A stretch of 64,000 nt of DNA from Salinicoccus sp. RF5 (GTDB taxonomy: Bacteria; Bacillota; Bacilli; Staphylococcales; Salinicoccaceae), in assembly GCF_020786625.1 (NCBI RefSeq), contig NZ_JAJGRC010000001.1, forward strand, positions 186,001 through 250,000, written 5' to 3'. Each line of letters starts with the position of its first letter. Position 1 is the first letter of the stretch. Below are positions 29,757 through 44,725 of the stretch, in pieces. The notes under the pieces are model-generated. The model did no database searches. It saw nothing but the letters and a program-made list of their open reading frames with translations, and was not told where the DNA came from. The translations under genes and the position numbers were made by a program.

Positions 29757-31028
29757 ATGAGCTACCAAGAAGGATTGAATTGGATTCATGAAAGAATGAA
29801 ATTTGGCATCAAACCGGGTGTCCGCCGCATGGAGTGGATGCTTGAACGTCTGGAGAATCCGGAACAAAACATCAATGGCATACATGTAGTGGGCACGAAC
29901 GGCAAGGGATCCACGGTCTCCTACATGCGGAATGCACTGAACCATAATGGCTACACTGTAGGGACGTTCACCTCTCCGTACATTGAGACATTCAACGAAC
30001 GGATTTCAGTGGACGGCACGCCGATACCGGATGATGACATCGTCGCTCTGGTCGAAATCGTCAAACCGGTGAGTGAAGCGCTGGAGGCCGAGACGGATCT
30101 CGGCACCGCAACAGAGTTTGAAATCATCACGATGATGATGTTCATCTATTTTGGAAAGATGCATTCGGTGGACTACGTGATCGTTGAGGCCGGGCTTGGT
30201 GGAAAGAACGATTCGACAAACGTATTCCAGCCGATCATGACGGTATTGACAAGCATCGGGCTTGATCATACGAGCATACTTGGGGACAGCCTGCTGGATA
30301 TCGCCAAGGACAAGAGCGGCGTCATCAAGCCGGGGATCCCGCTCGTCTTCAGCATCAAGGATGATGTGTCGCGCGAATACATCCATAAGGTGCTTGAAGA
30401 GAATCATGCGAAGGGGATCGAACTGAACCGGGACATCATCATGATTCCCGAGAATGGCGAGTTCCAGTTCCAGTATGGCACCTATGATTTCCAGGACATC
30501 CGCCTGAGCATGGCGGGCAGGCATCAGAAGGAGAATGCCTCCCTCGCCATAGCTGCCCTGATCGAACTGCATGAAAGGGGGAAGGCCGTCCTCGACTGGA
30601 ACCTGATGATCCGGGCCATGGAAGAGACCACATGGCCTGGACGCATCGAGACCTTGAGCGAAGATCCGCTGGTGATCATAGACGGCGCCCATAATAATGA
30701 AGCTGTCGAGGCCCTGGTGGAGACTATCGGCAGGCAGTATCCGGACAGGGAGATTACTGTGCTCTTCTCTGCGATAGAAGGGAAGCCGCTCTCCACGATG
30801 GTGGAGAAGCTTGAAGGGATTGCGGATGCGTTCAGCGTCACGGACTTCGATTTTCCGAAGGCGCTGCCGAAAGAGGAGATCTATGACAAGGTGAAGCATC
30901 CGAACCGGTCGATGGTGGATGACCACATCCAGTTCATTGAAGCGTTCGAGGGGGATATTCTGCTTGTGACGGGAAGCCTCTACTTCATCAGTGAAATCAA
31001 GCAGCACTACAATGCAAAAAGACGATAA
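29757..31028 (+). CDS. folC: Folylpolyglutamate/dihydrofolate synthase
   Basis: 423 aa Mur-ligase-like ATPase that adds glutamates to folates. P-loop GTNGKGSTVSYMRNAL, omega-loop FTSPYIETFNERI, metal/substrate region VEAGLGGKNDSTNVF, and IDGAHNNEAVEAL in the C-terminal domain. It starts three bases after valS, as in other Firmicutes, and so falls under T-box control. Its TAA stop (31026-31028) is inside the 5' arm of the terminator hairpin. Confidence 0.95.
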   Translation: MSYQEGLNWIHERMKFGIKPGVRRMEWMLERLENPEQNINGIHVVGTNGKGSTVSYMRNALNHNGYTVGTFTSPYIETFNERISVDGTPIPDDDIVALVEIVKPVSEALEAETDLGTATEFEIITMMMFIYFGKMHSVDYVIVEAGLGGKNDSTNVFQPIMTVLTSIGLDHTSILGDSLLDIAKDKSGVIKPGIPLVFSIKDDVSREYIHKVLEENHAKGIELNRDIIMIPENGEFQFQYGTYDFQDIRLSMAGRHQKENASLAIAALIELHERGKAVLDWNLMIRAMEETTWPGRIETLSEDPLVIIDGAHNNEAVEALVETIGRQYPDREITVLFSAIEGKPLSTMVEKLEGIADAFSVTDFDFPKALPKEEIYDKVKHPNRSMVDDHIQFIEAFEGDILLVTGSLYFISEIKQHYNAKRR

Positions 31029-31052
31029 TCCATTAGGATTATCGTCTTTTTC
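31015..31052. terminator. Bidirectional terminator between folC and yfcC-like gene
   Basis: Perfect 16-bp stem AAAAAGACGATAATCC / GGATTATCGTCTTTTT around ATTA; A- and T-tracts on both sides serve both convergent genes. Confidence 0.9.
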
Positions 31053-31056
31053 TATG

Positions 31057-32436
31057 CTAGAAGGGCCCGTAGCCGATCCAGAGGCTGATGACCATGAAGG
31101 CGGAACATGCAATGATCCATACGAGCATGATCGGCCAGACGAACCTGAGCCATTTCTCATATGGGATATTGGCGATGCTGAGTCCTGCCATCAGTATGGC
31201 CGAAGTCGGGAACAGGTAGTTCGACAGCCCATCCCCCATCTGGAATGCGAGGACCACCGATTGTCTGGGCACACCCACGATATCCCCGATGGGTGCCATC
31301 AGCGGGATGGTGGTGGCCGCCTGTCCGGAACCGGATGGGATGAAGAAGTTTATGATGAACTGGGTGAAGAACATGCCGACCGCGGCTATGGAGGCAGGCA
31401 GCCCCTCCAGGATGGAGCTGACGGAGAAAATGACCGTATCGATGATGGTGCCGTCCTCCAGTATGAGCAGGATGCACCTGGCCAGCCCGACGATGAGCGC
31501 GCCGAATGTGACTTCCTTAGCGCCCTTGATGAAGTCTTCGGCGATCCCGTTCGGGGTGTTGCCTCCGACCAGGCCGGAGAAGATGCCCATGGCAAGGAAT
31601 ATTGCTGCAAGATCGGTGCCCGTCGACCAGCCCTGGACGACCCCATAGATGATGAGGCCGAATCCAGCCAGTATGATCAGGAGGACGAATATATGCCTTG
31701 ATGTCAGCGTCTTGAATTCGTAGGATTCCGCCTGTGCATTCTTCTCAAGTCGATATACATAGCTGTTGTTCATGTCGCGTTGGACACGTTTGCCGTACCG
31801 GTATACGAAGAAGGCGGCAATGATGACGAATACGACCTGGATGATGATCCTGTAGAACATCCCTGAGAACAGGGGCAGGCCGGCGACTTCCTGTGCCACA
31901 CCGACCGTGAATATGTTCATGAACCCGCCTGCAAATCCTGCTGCGGCCCCGAGTGCGACCATGGCCATGCCGGTCATGGCATCCATGCCGAGGGAGCGTG
32001 CAAGCATGATGCCCATCGGAATGAATATCAGGGTGGATTCGGCCATGCCGAATGTGGCACCGCCCAGTGAGAATATGAGCATCGTCAGTGGTATGAGTAT
32101 GATTTCGCGGTTCTTGAGCAGCGAGACCACCTTGTTGATGCCTGCTTCTATCGCCCCGGTGCCATTGATCATACCGAATGCGCCGCCGATGATGAAGATC
32201 AGGAATATGATGCCTGCAGCATCCGTCATGCCTGCAGGGACGACGCGGAATATTTCAGTCCAGTGGACGGGGCTCTGTTCAGTGAACTCGAAAGAAGTTT
32301 CGTCCACCACGAGGATGCCGTTCTCATTCTCCGTCCGGTCGTATTCCCCAGCCGGGATGATGTAGCTGAGGAGCATCGCCAGAATGACGATGGAGTAGAT
32401 GAGGACGAAAGCATGGGGTACTTTTATGTATTTCAT
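31057..32436 (-). CDS. YfcC-family (C4-dicarboxylate/basic amino acid type) membrane carrier
   Basis: 459 aa, 11-13 hydrophobic segments, of the YfcC/DcuC-like PF03606 family. Shared family segments: SYIIPAGEYDR at the N terminus, FLIFIIGGAFGMINGTGAIEAGI, GMAESTLIFIPMGI and FFIPSGSGQAATTIPLMAPIGD. The substrate cannot be set: relatives move dicarboxylates or act as arginine-type antiporters. AGGAGG lies seven bases before ATG 32436. It is divergent from a second paralogue starting at 32586. Confidence 0.88.
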   Translation of the reverse strand: MKYIKVPHAFVLIYSIVILAMLLSYIIPAGEYDRTENENGILVVDETSFEFTEQSPVHWTEIFRVVPAGMTDAAGIIFLIFIIGGAFGMINGTGAIEAGINKVVSLLKNREIILIPLTMLIFSLGGATFGMAESTLIFIPMGIMLARSLGMDAMTGMAMVALGAAAGFAGGFMNIFTVGVAQEVAGLPLFSGMFYRIIIQVVFVIIAAFFVYRYGKRVQRDMNNSYVYRLEKNAQAESYEFKTLTSRHIFVLLIILAGFGLIIYGVVQGWSTGTDLAAIFLAMGIFSGLVGGNTPNGIAEDFIKGAKEVTFGALIVGLARCILLILEDGTIIDTVIFSVSSILEGLPASIAAVGMFFTQFIINFFIPSGSGQAATTIPLMAPIGDIVGVPRQSVVLAFQMGDGLSNYLFPTSAILMAGLSIANIPYEKWLRFVWPIMLVWIIACSAFMVISLWIGYGPF

Positions 32437-32585
32437 TTATATGCCTCCTGTGCTGTTGATGCCATTAATTATACTTGAGTGATGGGAGATGGCAAGCGCA
32501 TATAAAAAGTCTCCAAATAATTCAGTCTTTTTTATATTTTTTAATAAATGTATAATGGAATCATCAGAATGTGGAGGGAGATCAT

Positions 32586-33998
32586 ATGGATAAAGAAGAA
32601 AAAGCAGAACAGAGCCCTGCGGGGTTCAGATTTCCGCATACTTATGCAATTCTATTTTCAGTCGTCATCATTGCAGCAGCACTCAGCTATGTCATCCCGG
32701 CCGGGGAATTCGAACGGGTCGAGGTGGGGGATCGGACAGAAGTCGTACCCGGAAGCTACACGGGTGTAGAGCAGAGTCCGGTTTCATTCTTCGAACTGTT
32801 CAAGGCCATCCCGACAGGCCTGATCGACGGGGCGAACATCATCTTCTACATATTCCTGGTCGGTGGCGCCTTCGGCATCATCCGCGCGACAGGTGCCATA
32901 GAAGCGGCCATCCAGAAGGTGATGATCATGGTCAAGGGGAATGAAAGGCTGATGATACCGGTCATCATGCTTGTATTCTCCATTCTGGGCTTCACTACTG
33001 GTATGGCGGAGGAGGCCATCATCTTCGTTCCAATCGGCATCGTGCTGGCGACAGCCCTCGGGTATGATGCGATGGTAGGGACCGCCATGGTGACGCTCGG
33101 AGCAGCTTCAGGCTTCATCGGCGGCATGCTCAACCCCTTTACCGTGGGGATTGCGCAGGAAATCGCCGAATTGACCATCTTCTCGGGCTGGCAGTTCCGG
33201 GGTGTCGTCTATTTCTTTGTGCTGGGCATTGCCATCCTTTATGTCATGCATTATGCGAAGAAGGTGAAGCGGAAACCGGAGTCGAGCCTGGTCTATGAGG
33301 AAGCGCAGAAAGGGCATGTGAACTTTACGGATGATGTCATGAATTTCGACGAACTCAAAAAACGGCACATCATGATCCTCATCACGTTTGCAGCCGGAAT
33401 CATCATCAATATCTATGGCATATTCCAGCATGGGTGGTTCCTGACCGAACTTTCCGCAAACTTCTTTGTGATCGGCCTCATCGCCGGCCTTGTCGGCGGC
33501 ATGAAGATCAACGATATATTTGATGCATTCATCGACGGCATGAAGCTTGTCGTCTATGGAGCGATCATCGTCGGGTTTGCAAGGGCCATTGTGGTGGTGC
33601 TCGAGTCCGGCGTCATCATAGATTCGGTCATCAATGGAATGAGCAGTGTGCTCGACTTCCTGCCGCCATCCATTACGGCGCTCGGGATGCTTGTCATACA
33701 GGTCGTGATCAACTTCTTCATCCCGTCCGGGTCCGGCCAGGCGATGACGACGATGCCGATCATGACGCCGATCGCCGATCTGCAGGAAATTCCGAGGCAG
33801 GTCGCCGTACTTGCCTATCAATACGGGGATGCAATCACGAATACGATCATACCGACGTCGGCCTCGCTCATGGGGGTTCTGGCCGTTTCAGGCATCCCAT
33901 ACATCAAATGGGTCCGGTTCGTCTGGAAATTGACGCTGATGTGGCTCATCATCGCTGCCGCAGCACTCGTTGCTGCAACGATCCTCGGCATCTCATAG
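32586..33998 (+). CDS. YfcC-family membrane carrier, second paralogue
   Basis: 470 aa. Same architecture as the divergent neighbour: SYVIPAGEFERVEVGD, YIFLVGGAFGIIRATGAIEAAI, GMAEEAIIFVPIGIVLA, FFIPSGSGQAMTTMPIMTPI. The two share motif order throughout but are clearly diverged, so duplication is old or they were acquired separately. GGAGGG before ATG 32586 decides the start over a GTG at 32571; TATAAT at 32551-32556 is a likely -10. The substrate is unknown. Confidence 0.88.
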   Translation: MDKEEKAEQSPAGFRFPHTYAILFSVVIIAAALSYVIPAGEFERVEVGDRTEVVPGSYTGVEQSPVSFFELFKAIPTGLIDGANIIFYIFLVGGAFGIIRATGAIEAAIQKVMIMVKGNERLMIPVIMLVFSILGFTTGMAEEAIIFVPIGIVLATALGYDAMVGTAMVTLGAASGFIGGMLNPFTVGIAQEIAELTIFSGWQFRGVVYFFVLGIAILYVMHYAKKVKRKPESSLVYEEAQKGHVNFTDDVMNFDELKKRHIMILITFAAGIIINIYGIFQHGWFLTELSANFFVIGLIAGLVGGMKINDIFDAFIDGMKLVVYGAIIVGFARAIVVVLESGVIIDSVINGMSSVLDFLPPSITALGMLVIQVVINFFIPSGSGQAMTTMPIMTPIADLQEIPRQVAVLAYQYGDAITNTIIPTSASLMGVLAVSGIPYIKWVRFVWKLTLMWLIIAAAALVAATILGIS

Positions 33999-34004
33999 TA
34001 CATG

Positions 34005-34033
34005 AAAAGGCCGGCGGTTACGCCGGCCTTTTC
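34005..34033. terminator. Bidirectional terminator between yfcC-like gene and mscL
   Basis: Perfect 12-bp stem AAAAGGCCGGCG / CGCCGGCCTTTT around GTTA. Confidence 0.9.
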
Positions 34034-34040
34034 TGATGGA

Positions 34041-34409
34041 TCATGAACTTGCATCTTCCTTTTTCAGTGCGTCCCTGATCTCCCTGAGCAGCACCGTCTG
34101 CTCATCTTCGGCCGCCTCCTCGACGAAGTGGTTCCGCGTCAGGAGATTGACGGCTTTGATGAATACGAATATTGCTGCTGCTATGATGAGGAAGTCTATG
34201 ATCGCCTGGATGAAGACGCCATAGGTGATCCCCTTGTATGCCCATTCCGATGTGAAGTCGGTGTTGCCGAATATCAGTGCAATCGACGGCATGATGATGT
34301 TTTCTACGAGTGCAGTGACGATTTTGCTGAATGCCGCACCAATGACGACGGCGACTGCAAGATCCAGTACATTGCCCCTGAGTATGAAGTCCTTGAATTC
34401 CTGCCACAT
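34041..34409 (-). CDS. mscL: Large-conductance mechanosensitive channel
   Basis: 122 aa pressure-release channel protecting against hypo-osmotic shock. The N-terminal helix WQEFKDFILRGNVLDLAVAVVIGAAF with the pore-lining glycines is typical; TM2 is FIQAIIDFLIIAAAIFVFIKAVN; the C-terminal bundle is acidic. GGAGGA precedes ATG 34409 on the minus strand. Next to it is a BCCT uptake system on the other strand, a sensible pairing for osmotic adaptation. Confidence 0.96.
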   Translation of the reverse strand: MWQEFKDFILRGNVLDLAVAVVIGAAFSKIVTALVENIIMPSIALIFGNTDFTSEWAYKGITYGVFIQAIIDFLIIAAAIFVFIKAVNLLTRNHFVEEAAEDEQTVLLREIRDALKKEDASS

Positions 34410-34539
34410 GATGATTCCTCCGAATTTTTATTTATCGGTCCAGCATCCATCATACAGTAAAAGTCCGTACTTGCAAGAGGGCATAATACTTTATTTACAG
34501 CGCTGTTGATATATACTTGAATGTAGAGTGGATGTATAT

Positions 34540-34568
34540 TTGCTAGACTCCAGATGATGTGTTAACAT
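34540..34568 (+). promoter_or_regulatory. Weak candidate promoter of the BCCT gene
   Basis: TTGCTA (34540-34545), 17-bp spacer, TAACAT (34563-34568), each 4 of 6 to consensus. Confidence 0.35.
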
Positions 34569-34577
34569 CAATAATTG

Positions 34578-34599
34578 TTTTGTAAGTTGCGTTACAAAA
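34578..34599. promoter_or_regulatory. Operator-like dyad upstream of the BCCT gene
   Basis: Perfect 8-bp arms TTTTGTAA and TTACAAAA separated by GTTGCG, 39 bp before the start codon. It has the form of a dimeric repressor site and would lie just downstream of the candidate promoter. It resembles the TnrA/GlnR pattern TGTNA-N7-TNACA but the spacer is one base shorter. Confidence 0.5.
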
Positions 34600-34638
34600 A
34601 GTAATTAAAGGGAATAACCCATCTAAAGGAGGAGTAGA

Positions 34639-36222
34639 ATGGAAGAGAATCAAAAATCAAGATTAACTCCAGTTTTCTGGATTGCACTTGCCATCGTTTC
34701 CGCACTTGTACTCTATGGCGTGTTCTTCTCAGAAAACTTCGAAAGTGTCACAGGTGTGATGCAGGGGTTCATTACGAGCAACTTCAGCTGGTACTATGTT
34801 TCACTCACAACCATATTCATCGCTTTCTGTCTAATATTCGTATTTACACCGATGGGGCAGATCCGTCTCGGCAAGCCGACGGAAAAGCCTGAATTCAAGA
34901 CCGCTTCATGGTTTGCGATGCTGTTCAGTGCCGGTATGGGGATTGGGCTGGTCTTCTGGGGGGCGGCTGAACCGATCAGCCACTATTTCACCCCGCCGAC
35001 AGCCGAACCAGGCACAGATACCGCAATGAAGGAAGCACTCAGAAGATCCTTCTTCCACTGGGGCTTCCATGCTTGGGCTGTCTATGCTGTAGTCGGCTTG
35101 GCACTGGCGTTCGCCCAGTTCAGAAGAAATGAACCGGGTCTGATTTCAAGCACCCTGAGGCCGATACTCGGCAAACACGTGGATGGACCGATCGGTACAG
35201 CCATCGATGTACTCGCTGTATTTGCGACGATTGCCGGTGTTGCGACATCACTTGGTCTTGGTGTCATGCAGATCAACGGCGGCCTGAGCTACCTGTTCGG
35301 CATCCCGAACAACATCTATGTACAGATCATCATCATCGCCGTGATCACGGTACTGTTCATGTACAGTGCATGGACCGGCCTGTCGAAAGGCATCCAGTAC
35401 CTCAGTAATGCAAACATGGTACTTGCCGGCCTGCTGATGATATTCACACTGGTACTCGGACCGACCGTACTCATCCTGAACATGTGGACGGATACATTCG
35501 GCGGCATGGTAAGCAACTTCATCAACATGAGCTACGATGTTGCACCACTGAACCAGGAGAAGAATGACTGGCTTGGTGCATGGACGATCTACTACTGGGG
35601 CTGGTGGATGGCATGGAGTCCGTTCGTCGGCATCTTCATCGCCCGTGTCTCCCGTGGACGCACAATCCGTGAATTCGTCCTCGCGGTCATGGTCGGCCCG
35701 GCAGTCGTCAGCTTCCTATGGTTCAGCATATTCGGCGTCACTGCCATTGAATCCGATAGACAGGTTGGCGGTTTCTCCGACCTTGCGACTGAAACAGTAT
35801 TGTTTGAAATGTTCAATAACATGCCGCTCGGCTTCATCGTTTCACTCGTAGCCGTGCTGCTGATCGGGACGTTCTTCATCACATCTGCAGACTCCGCTAC
35901 ATTCGTACTGGGCATGCAGACGACGAATGGCTCCCTGACACCATCCAACAGGGTCAAGATGATCTGGGGTGTCGCCCAGGTGATGATTGCCGTCGTACTC
36001 CTTATGGGTGGCGGCCTGACGGCATTGCAGGCATCTTCAATCATCTCGGCATTCCCATTCTCGCTCATTCTGATACTCATGATGATTGCGACATACAAGG
36101 ATATCGCAAAAGAGCAGAGGTCATTGAACCTCCTCATCGAGCCGGACTACAAAGGTACGGAGTATGAGAAGCTGATGGAAGATCATGAGGCGAAATTGAG
36201 AAGAGAGAACAATGAAGGCTAG
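34639..36222 (+). CDS. BCCT-family betaine/choline/carnitine-type osmolyte transporter
   Basis: 527 aa sodium-coupled transporter of the OpuD/BetP type with 12 transmembrane segments. The glycine-rich substrate segment is SAGMGIGLVFWGAAEPISHY and the TM8 signature is YYWGWWMAWSPFVGIFIARV with SRGRTIREF, both as in glycine-betaine carriers. The charged C-terminal tail is shorter than that of BetP. AAAGGAGGAG precedes ATG 34639. A dyad lies in the leader and a terminator follows. Substrate specificity (betaine, choline, carnitine) is not decidable from this alone. Confidence 0.93.
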   Translation: MEENQKSRLTPVFWIALAIVSALVLYGVFFSENFESVTGVMQGFITSNFSWYYVSLTTIFIAFCLIFVFTPMGQIRLGKPTEKPEFKTASWFAMLFSAGMGIGLVFWGAAEPISHYFTPPTAEPGTDTAMKEALRRSFFHWGFHAWAVYAVVGLALAFAQFRRNEPGLISSTLRPILGKHVDGPIGTAIDVLAVFATIAGVATSLGLGVMQINGGLSYLFGIPNNIYVQIIIIAVITVLFMYSAWTGLSKGIQYLSNANMVLAGLLMIFTLVLGPTVLILNMWTDTFGGMVSNFINMSYDVAPLNQEKNDWLGAWTIYYWGWWMAWSPFVGIFIARVSRGRTIREFVLAVMVGPAVVSFLWFSIFGVTAIESDRQVGGFSDLATETVLFEMFNNMPLGFIVSLVAVLLIGTFFITSADSATFVLGMQTTNGSLTPSNRVKMIWGVAQVMIAVVLLMGGGLTALQASSIISAFPFSLILILMMIATYKDIAKEQRSLNLLIEPDYKGTEYEKLMEDHEAKLRRENNEG

Positions 36223-36258
36223 GGTAAACTAGAGTTAAGGTTAATATATAGTTATGAT

Positions 36259-36306
36259 GATGACCTATAGAGATAAGTTATACTTATTGCTATAGGTCAT
36301 CTTTTT
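36259..36306 (+). terminator. Terminator of the BCCT gene
   Basis: 12-bp stem GATGACCTATAG / CTATAGGTCATC whose interior pairs again (ATAAGT/ACTTAT), followed by TTTTT. Confidence 0.85.
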
Positions 36307-36341
36307 GTATCGAAATTATGGCAGAATTGACAGGGACGGCG

Positions 36342-36370
36342 TTTACATCCCTTATGTAAAGATATACAAT
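36342..36370 (+). promoter_or_regulatory. acnA promoter with overlapping dyad
   Basis: TTTACA (36342-36347), 17-bp spacer, TACAAT (36365-36370). A perfect inverted repeat TTTACAT-N5-ATGTAAA (36342-36360) covers the -35 element and part of the spacer, a position suited to repression. It does not match the CcpC or CodY consensus in full. A TTGACA at 36327-36332 is a less likely alternative. Confidence 0.5.
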
Positions 36371-36417
36371 TGATACGAACGGTCTTATGACTGGAATATT
36401 GATAGGGGGCTATTACA

Positions 36418-39126
<2,709 letters not shown>

Positions 39127-39132
39127 TATTAA

Positions 39133-39166
39133 AATAACCCATCTCTTCTGAGATGGGTTATTGCTT
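39133..39166. terminator. Bidirectional terminator between acnA and yneR-like gene
   Basis: Perfect 13-bp stem AATAACCCATCTC / GAGATGGGTTATT around TTCT; GCTTTT follows on the plus side. Confidence 0.85.
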
Positions 39167-39445
39167 TTATCTGCTTTCGAATGTGACTTCATCATCCTCA
39201 GAATCTATGACCAGTTCCGTATCTTCAAAGTACCACAGGTCCGATTCCTTGATGAACACCTGTATGCCATCATAGTCGAATACTTTACTGTCAGAGGGGA
39301 TGCGCTCTACTGTCAATGCTGGAGAAAACCCCTGTTTCAGCTGTGTTTCCCCGCCATACCTTACATAGATGTTGACGCCCTGTCCTTCTTCCGGGTCCAG
39401 TTCTTCCTTCATCCAATCCAGTGCACGATCTGTAACTTCCAACAT
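39167..39445 (-). CDS. HesB/YneR-like protein without cysteines
   Basis: 92 aa of the HesB-like fold family represented by B. subtilis YneR. Segments VTDRALDWMKEELD, NIYVRYGGETQLKQGFSPAL and FDYDGIQVFIKESDLWYFED follow the A-type scaffold pattern, but there is no cysteine in the protein, so it cannot hold an iron-sulfur cluster in the classical way. Two in-frame ATGs exist; the second (39445) is nine bases after AAGGG and is preferred to 39454, which touches it. The acidic C terminus (IDSEDDEVTFESR) is notable. Probably co-transcribed with plsY. Confidence 0.82.
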   Translation of the reverse strand: MLEVTDRALDWMKEELDPEEGQGVNIYVRYGGETQLKQGFSPALTVERIPSDSKVFDYDGIQVFIKESDLWYFEDTELVIDSEDDEVTFESR

Positions 39446-39462
39446 TTCAATCATCCCTTCTG

Positions 39463-40047
39463 CTACATGAATGTGATTTTAGATTCTGTACCATCCATTA
39501 TACGTTTAATGTTGGAGATATGTCTAACGACAATGACTACGGCGATGATGAATGAGAATGCAATCAGCAGCGGATCCCTGAATGCCAGCGAAAGAATAAA
39601 GAATAGGACGGCACTCACGATGCTGGACAGGGATACATATTTGCTGAGCTTCAATGTTATCAGGAAAGCGGCCAGGAGCATGATGAAGAGCAGGGGATTG
39701 TATGCCAGTACGGCACCTGCACTGGTAGCGACTGCCTTGCCACCCTTGAATTTGAGGAATATGGAGTAGACATGGCCAAGGGCCGCAACAAGACCGGGAA
39801 TGAATATATGCATATCCACGTTGAGGAGCATCGCGGCAACCACTGGAAGTGCCCCCTTGAACATATCCAGGAGCAGCACGACGATGCCCGCCTTCTTCCC
39901 AAGGATCCTGAAGGTGTTTGTGGTGCCTATATTGCCGCTGCCATGCTGTCTGAGGTCGATCTTATAGAACCACAGGCCGATGAGCAGGCTGAATGGCGTG
40001 GAACCCAGGAGATAGCTCAATACCAGGAGTATTATGATCGTTTCCAT
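39463..40047 (-). CDS. plsY: Acyl-phosphate:glycerol-3-phosphate acyltransferase PlsY
   Basis: 194 aa polytopic enzyme starting phospholipid synthesis by moving an acyl group from acyl-phosphate to glycerol-3-phosphate. Conserved motifs: YLLGSTPFSLLIG, RQHGSGNIGTTNTFR, LKFKGGKAVATSAG and VRHISNIKR. AAAGGGG lies seven bases before ATG 40047. Divergent from parE, as in Bacillus and Staphylococcus. Confidence 0.96.
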   Translation of the reverse strand: METIIILLVLSYLLGSTPFSLLIGLWFYKIDLRQHGSGNIGTTNTFRILGKKAGIVVLLLDMFKGALPVVAAMLLNVDMHIFIPGLVAALGHVYSIFLKFKGGKAVATSAGAVLAYNPLLFIMLLAAFLITLKLSKYVSLSSIVSAVLFFILSLAFRDPLLIAFSFIIAVVIVVRHISNIKRIMDGTESKITFM

Positions 40048-40077
40048 TTAAAAACCCCTTTATTATCAGGTACTAAC

Positions 40078-40147
40078 AGTTTACCATAAATTTTTAATGG
40101 GGTATAATAAAATATAGTTTACCATAAAATTATTATGTAAACTATTA
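40078..40147. repeat. Repeated AGTTTACCATAAA elements with a palindrome
   Basis: The 13-mer AGTTTACCATAAA occurs at 40078-40090 and again at 40116-40128 (38 bp apart). The second copy forms a near-perfect palindrome with TTATGTAAACT (one base missing). Located in the AT-rich divergent plsY-parE region, this may be an operator for plsY. Confidence 0.5.
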
Positions 40148-40229
40148 ATGTTATATGCAATATGAATACATTGATTATGGTTGCAATCCTTACGCTTTTG
40201 TATAAAAATAGAACATGAGATAAAAATAA

Positions 40230-44664
<4,435 letters not shown>

Positions 44665-44673
44665 ATTTAGGGC

Positions 44674-44701
44674 TTTAAAGCGTTTTCCCAAATGATATAA
44701 T
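44674..44701 (+). promoter_or_regulatory. Probable promoter of the sodium/alanine symporter gene
   Basis: TTTAAA (44674-44679), 16-bp spacer, TATAAT (44696-44701), followed by AGGAGG and ATG 44726. Confidence 0.5.
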
Positions 44702-44725
44702 ATTTGTTATATCAGGAGGTGCTTT

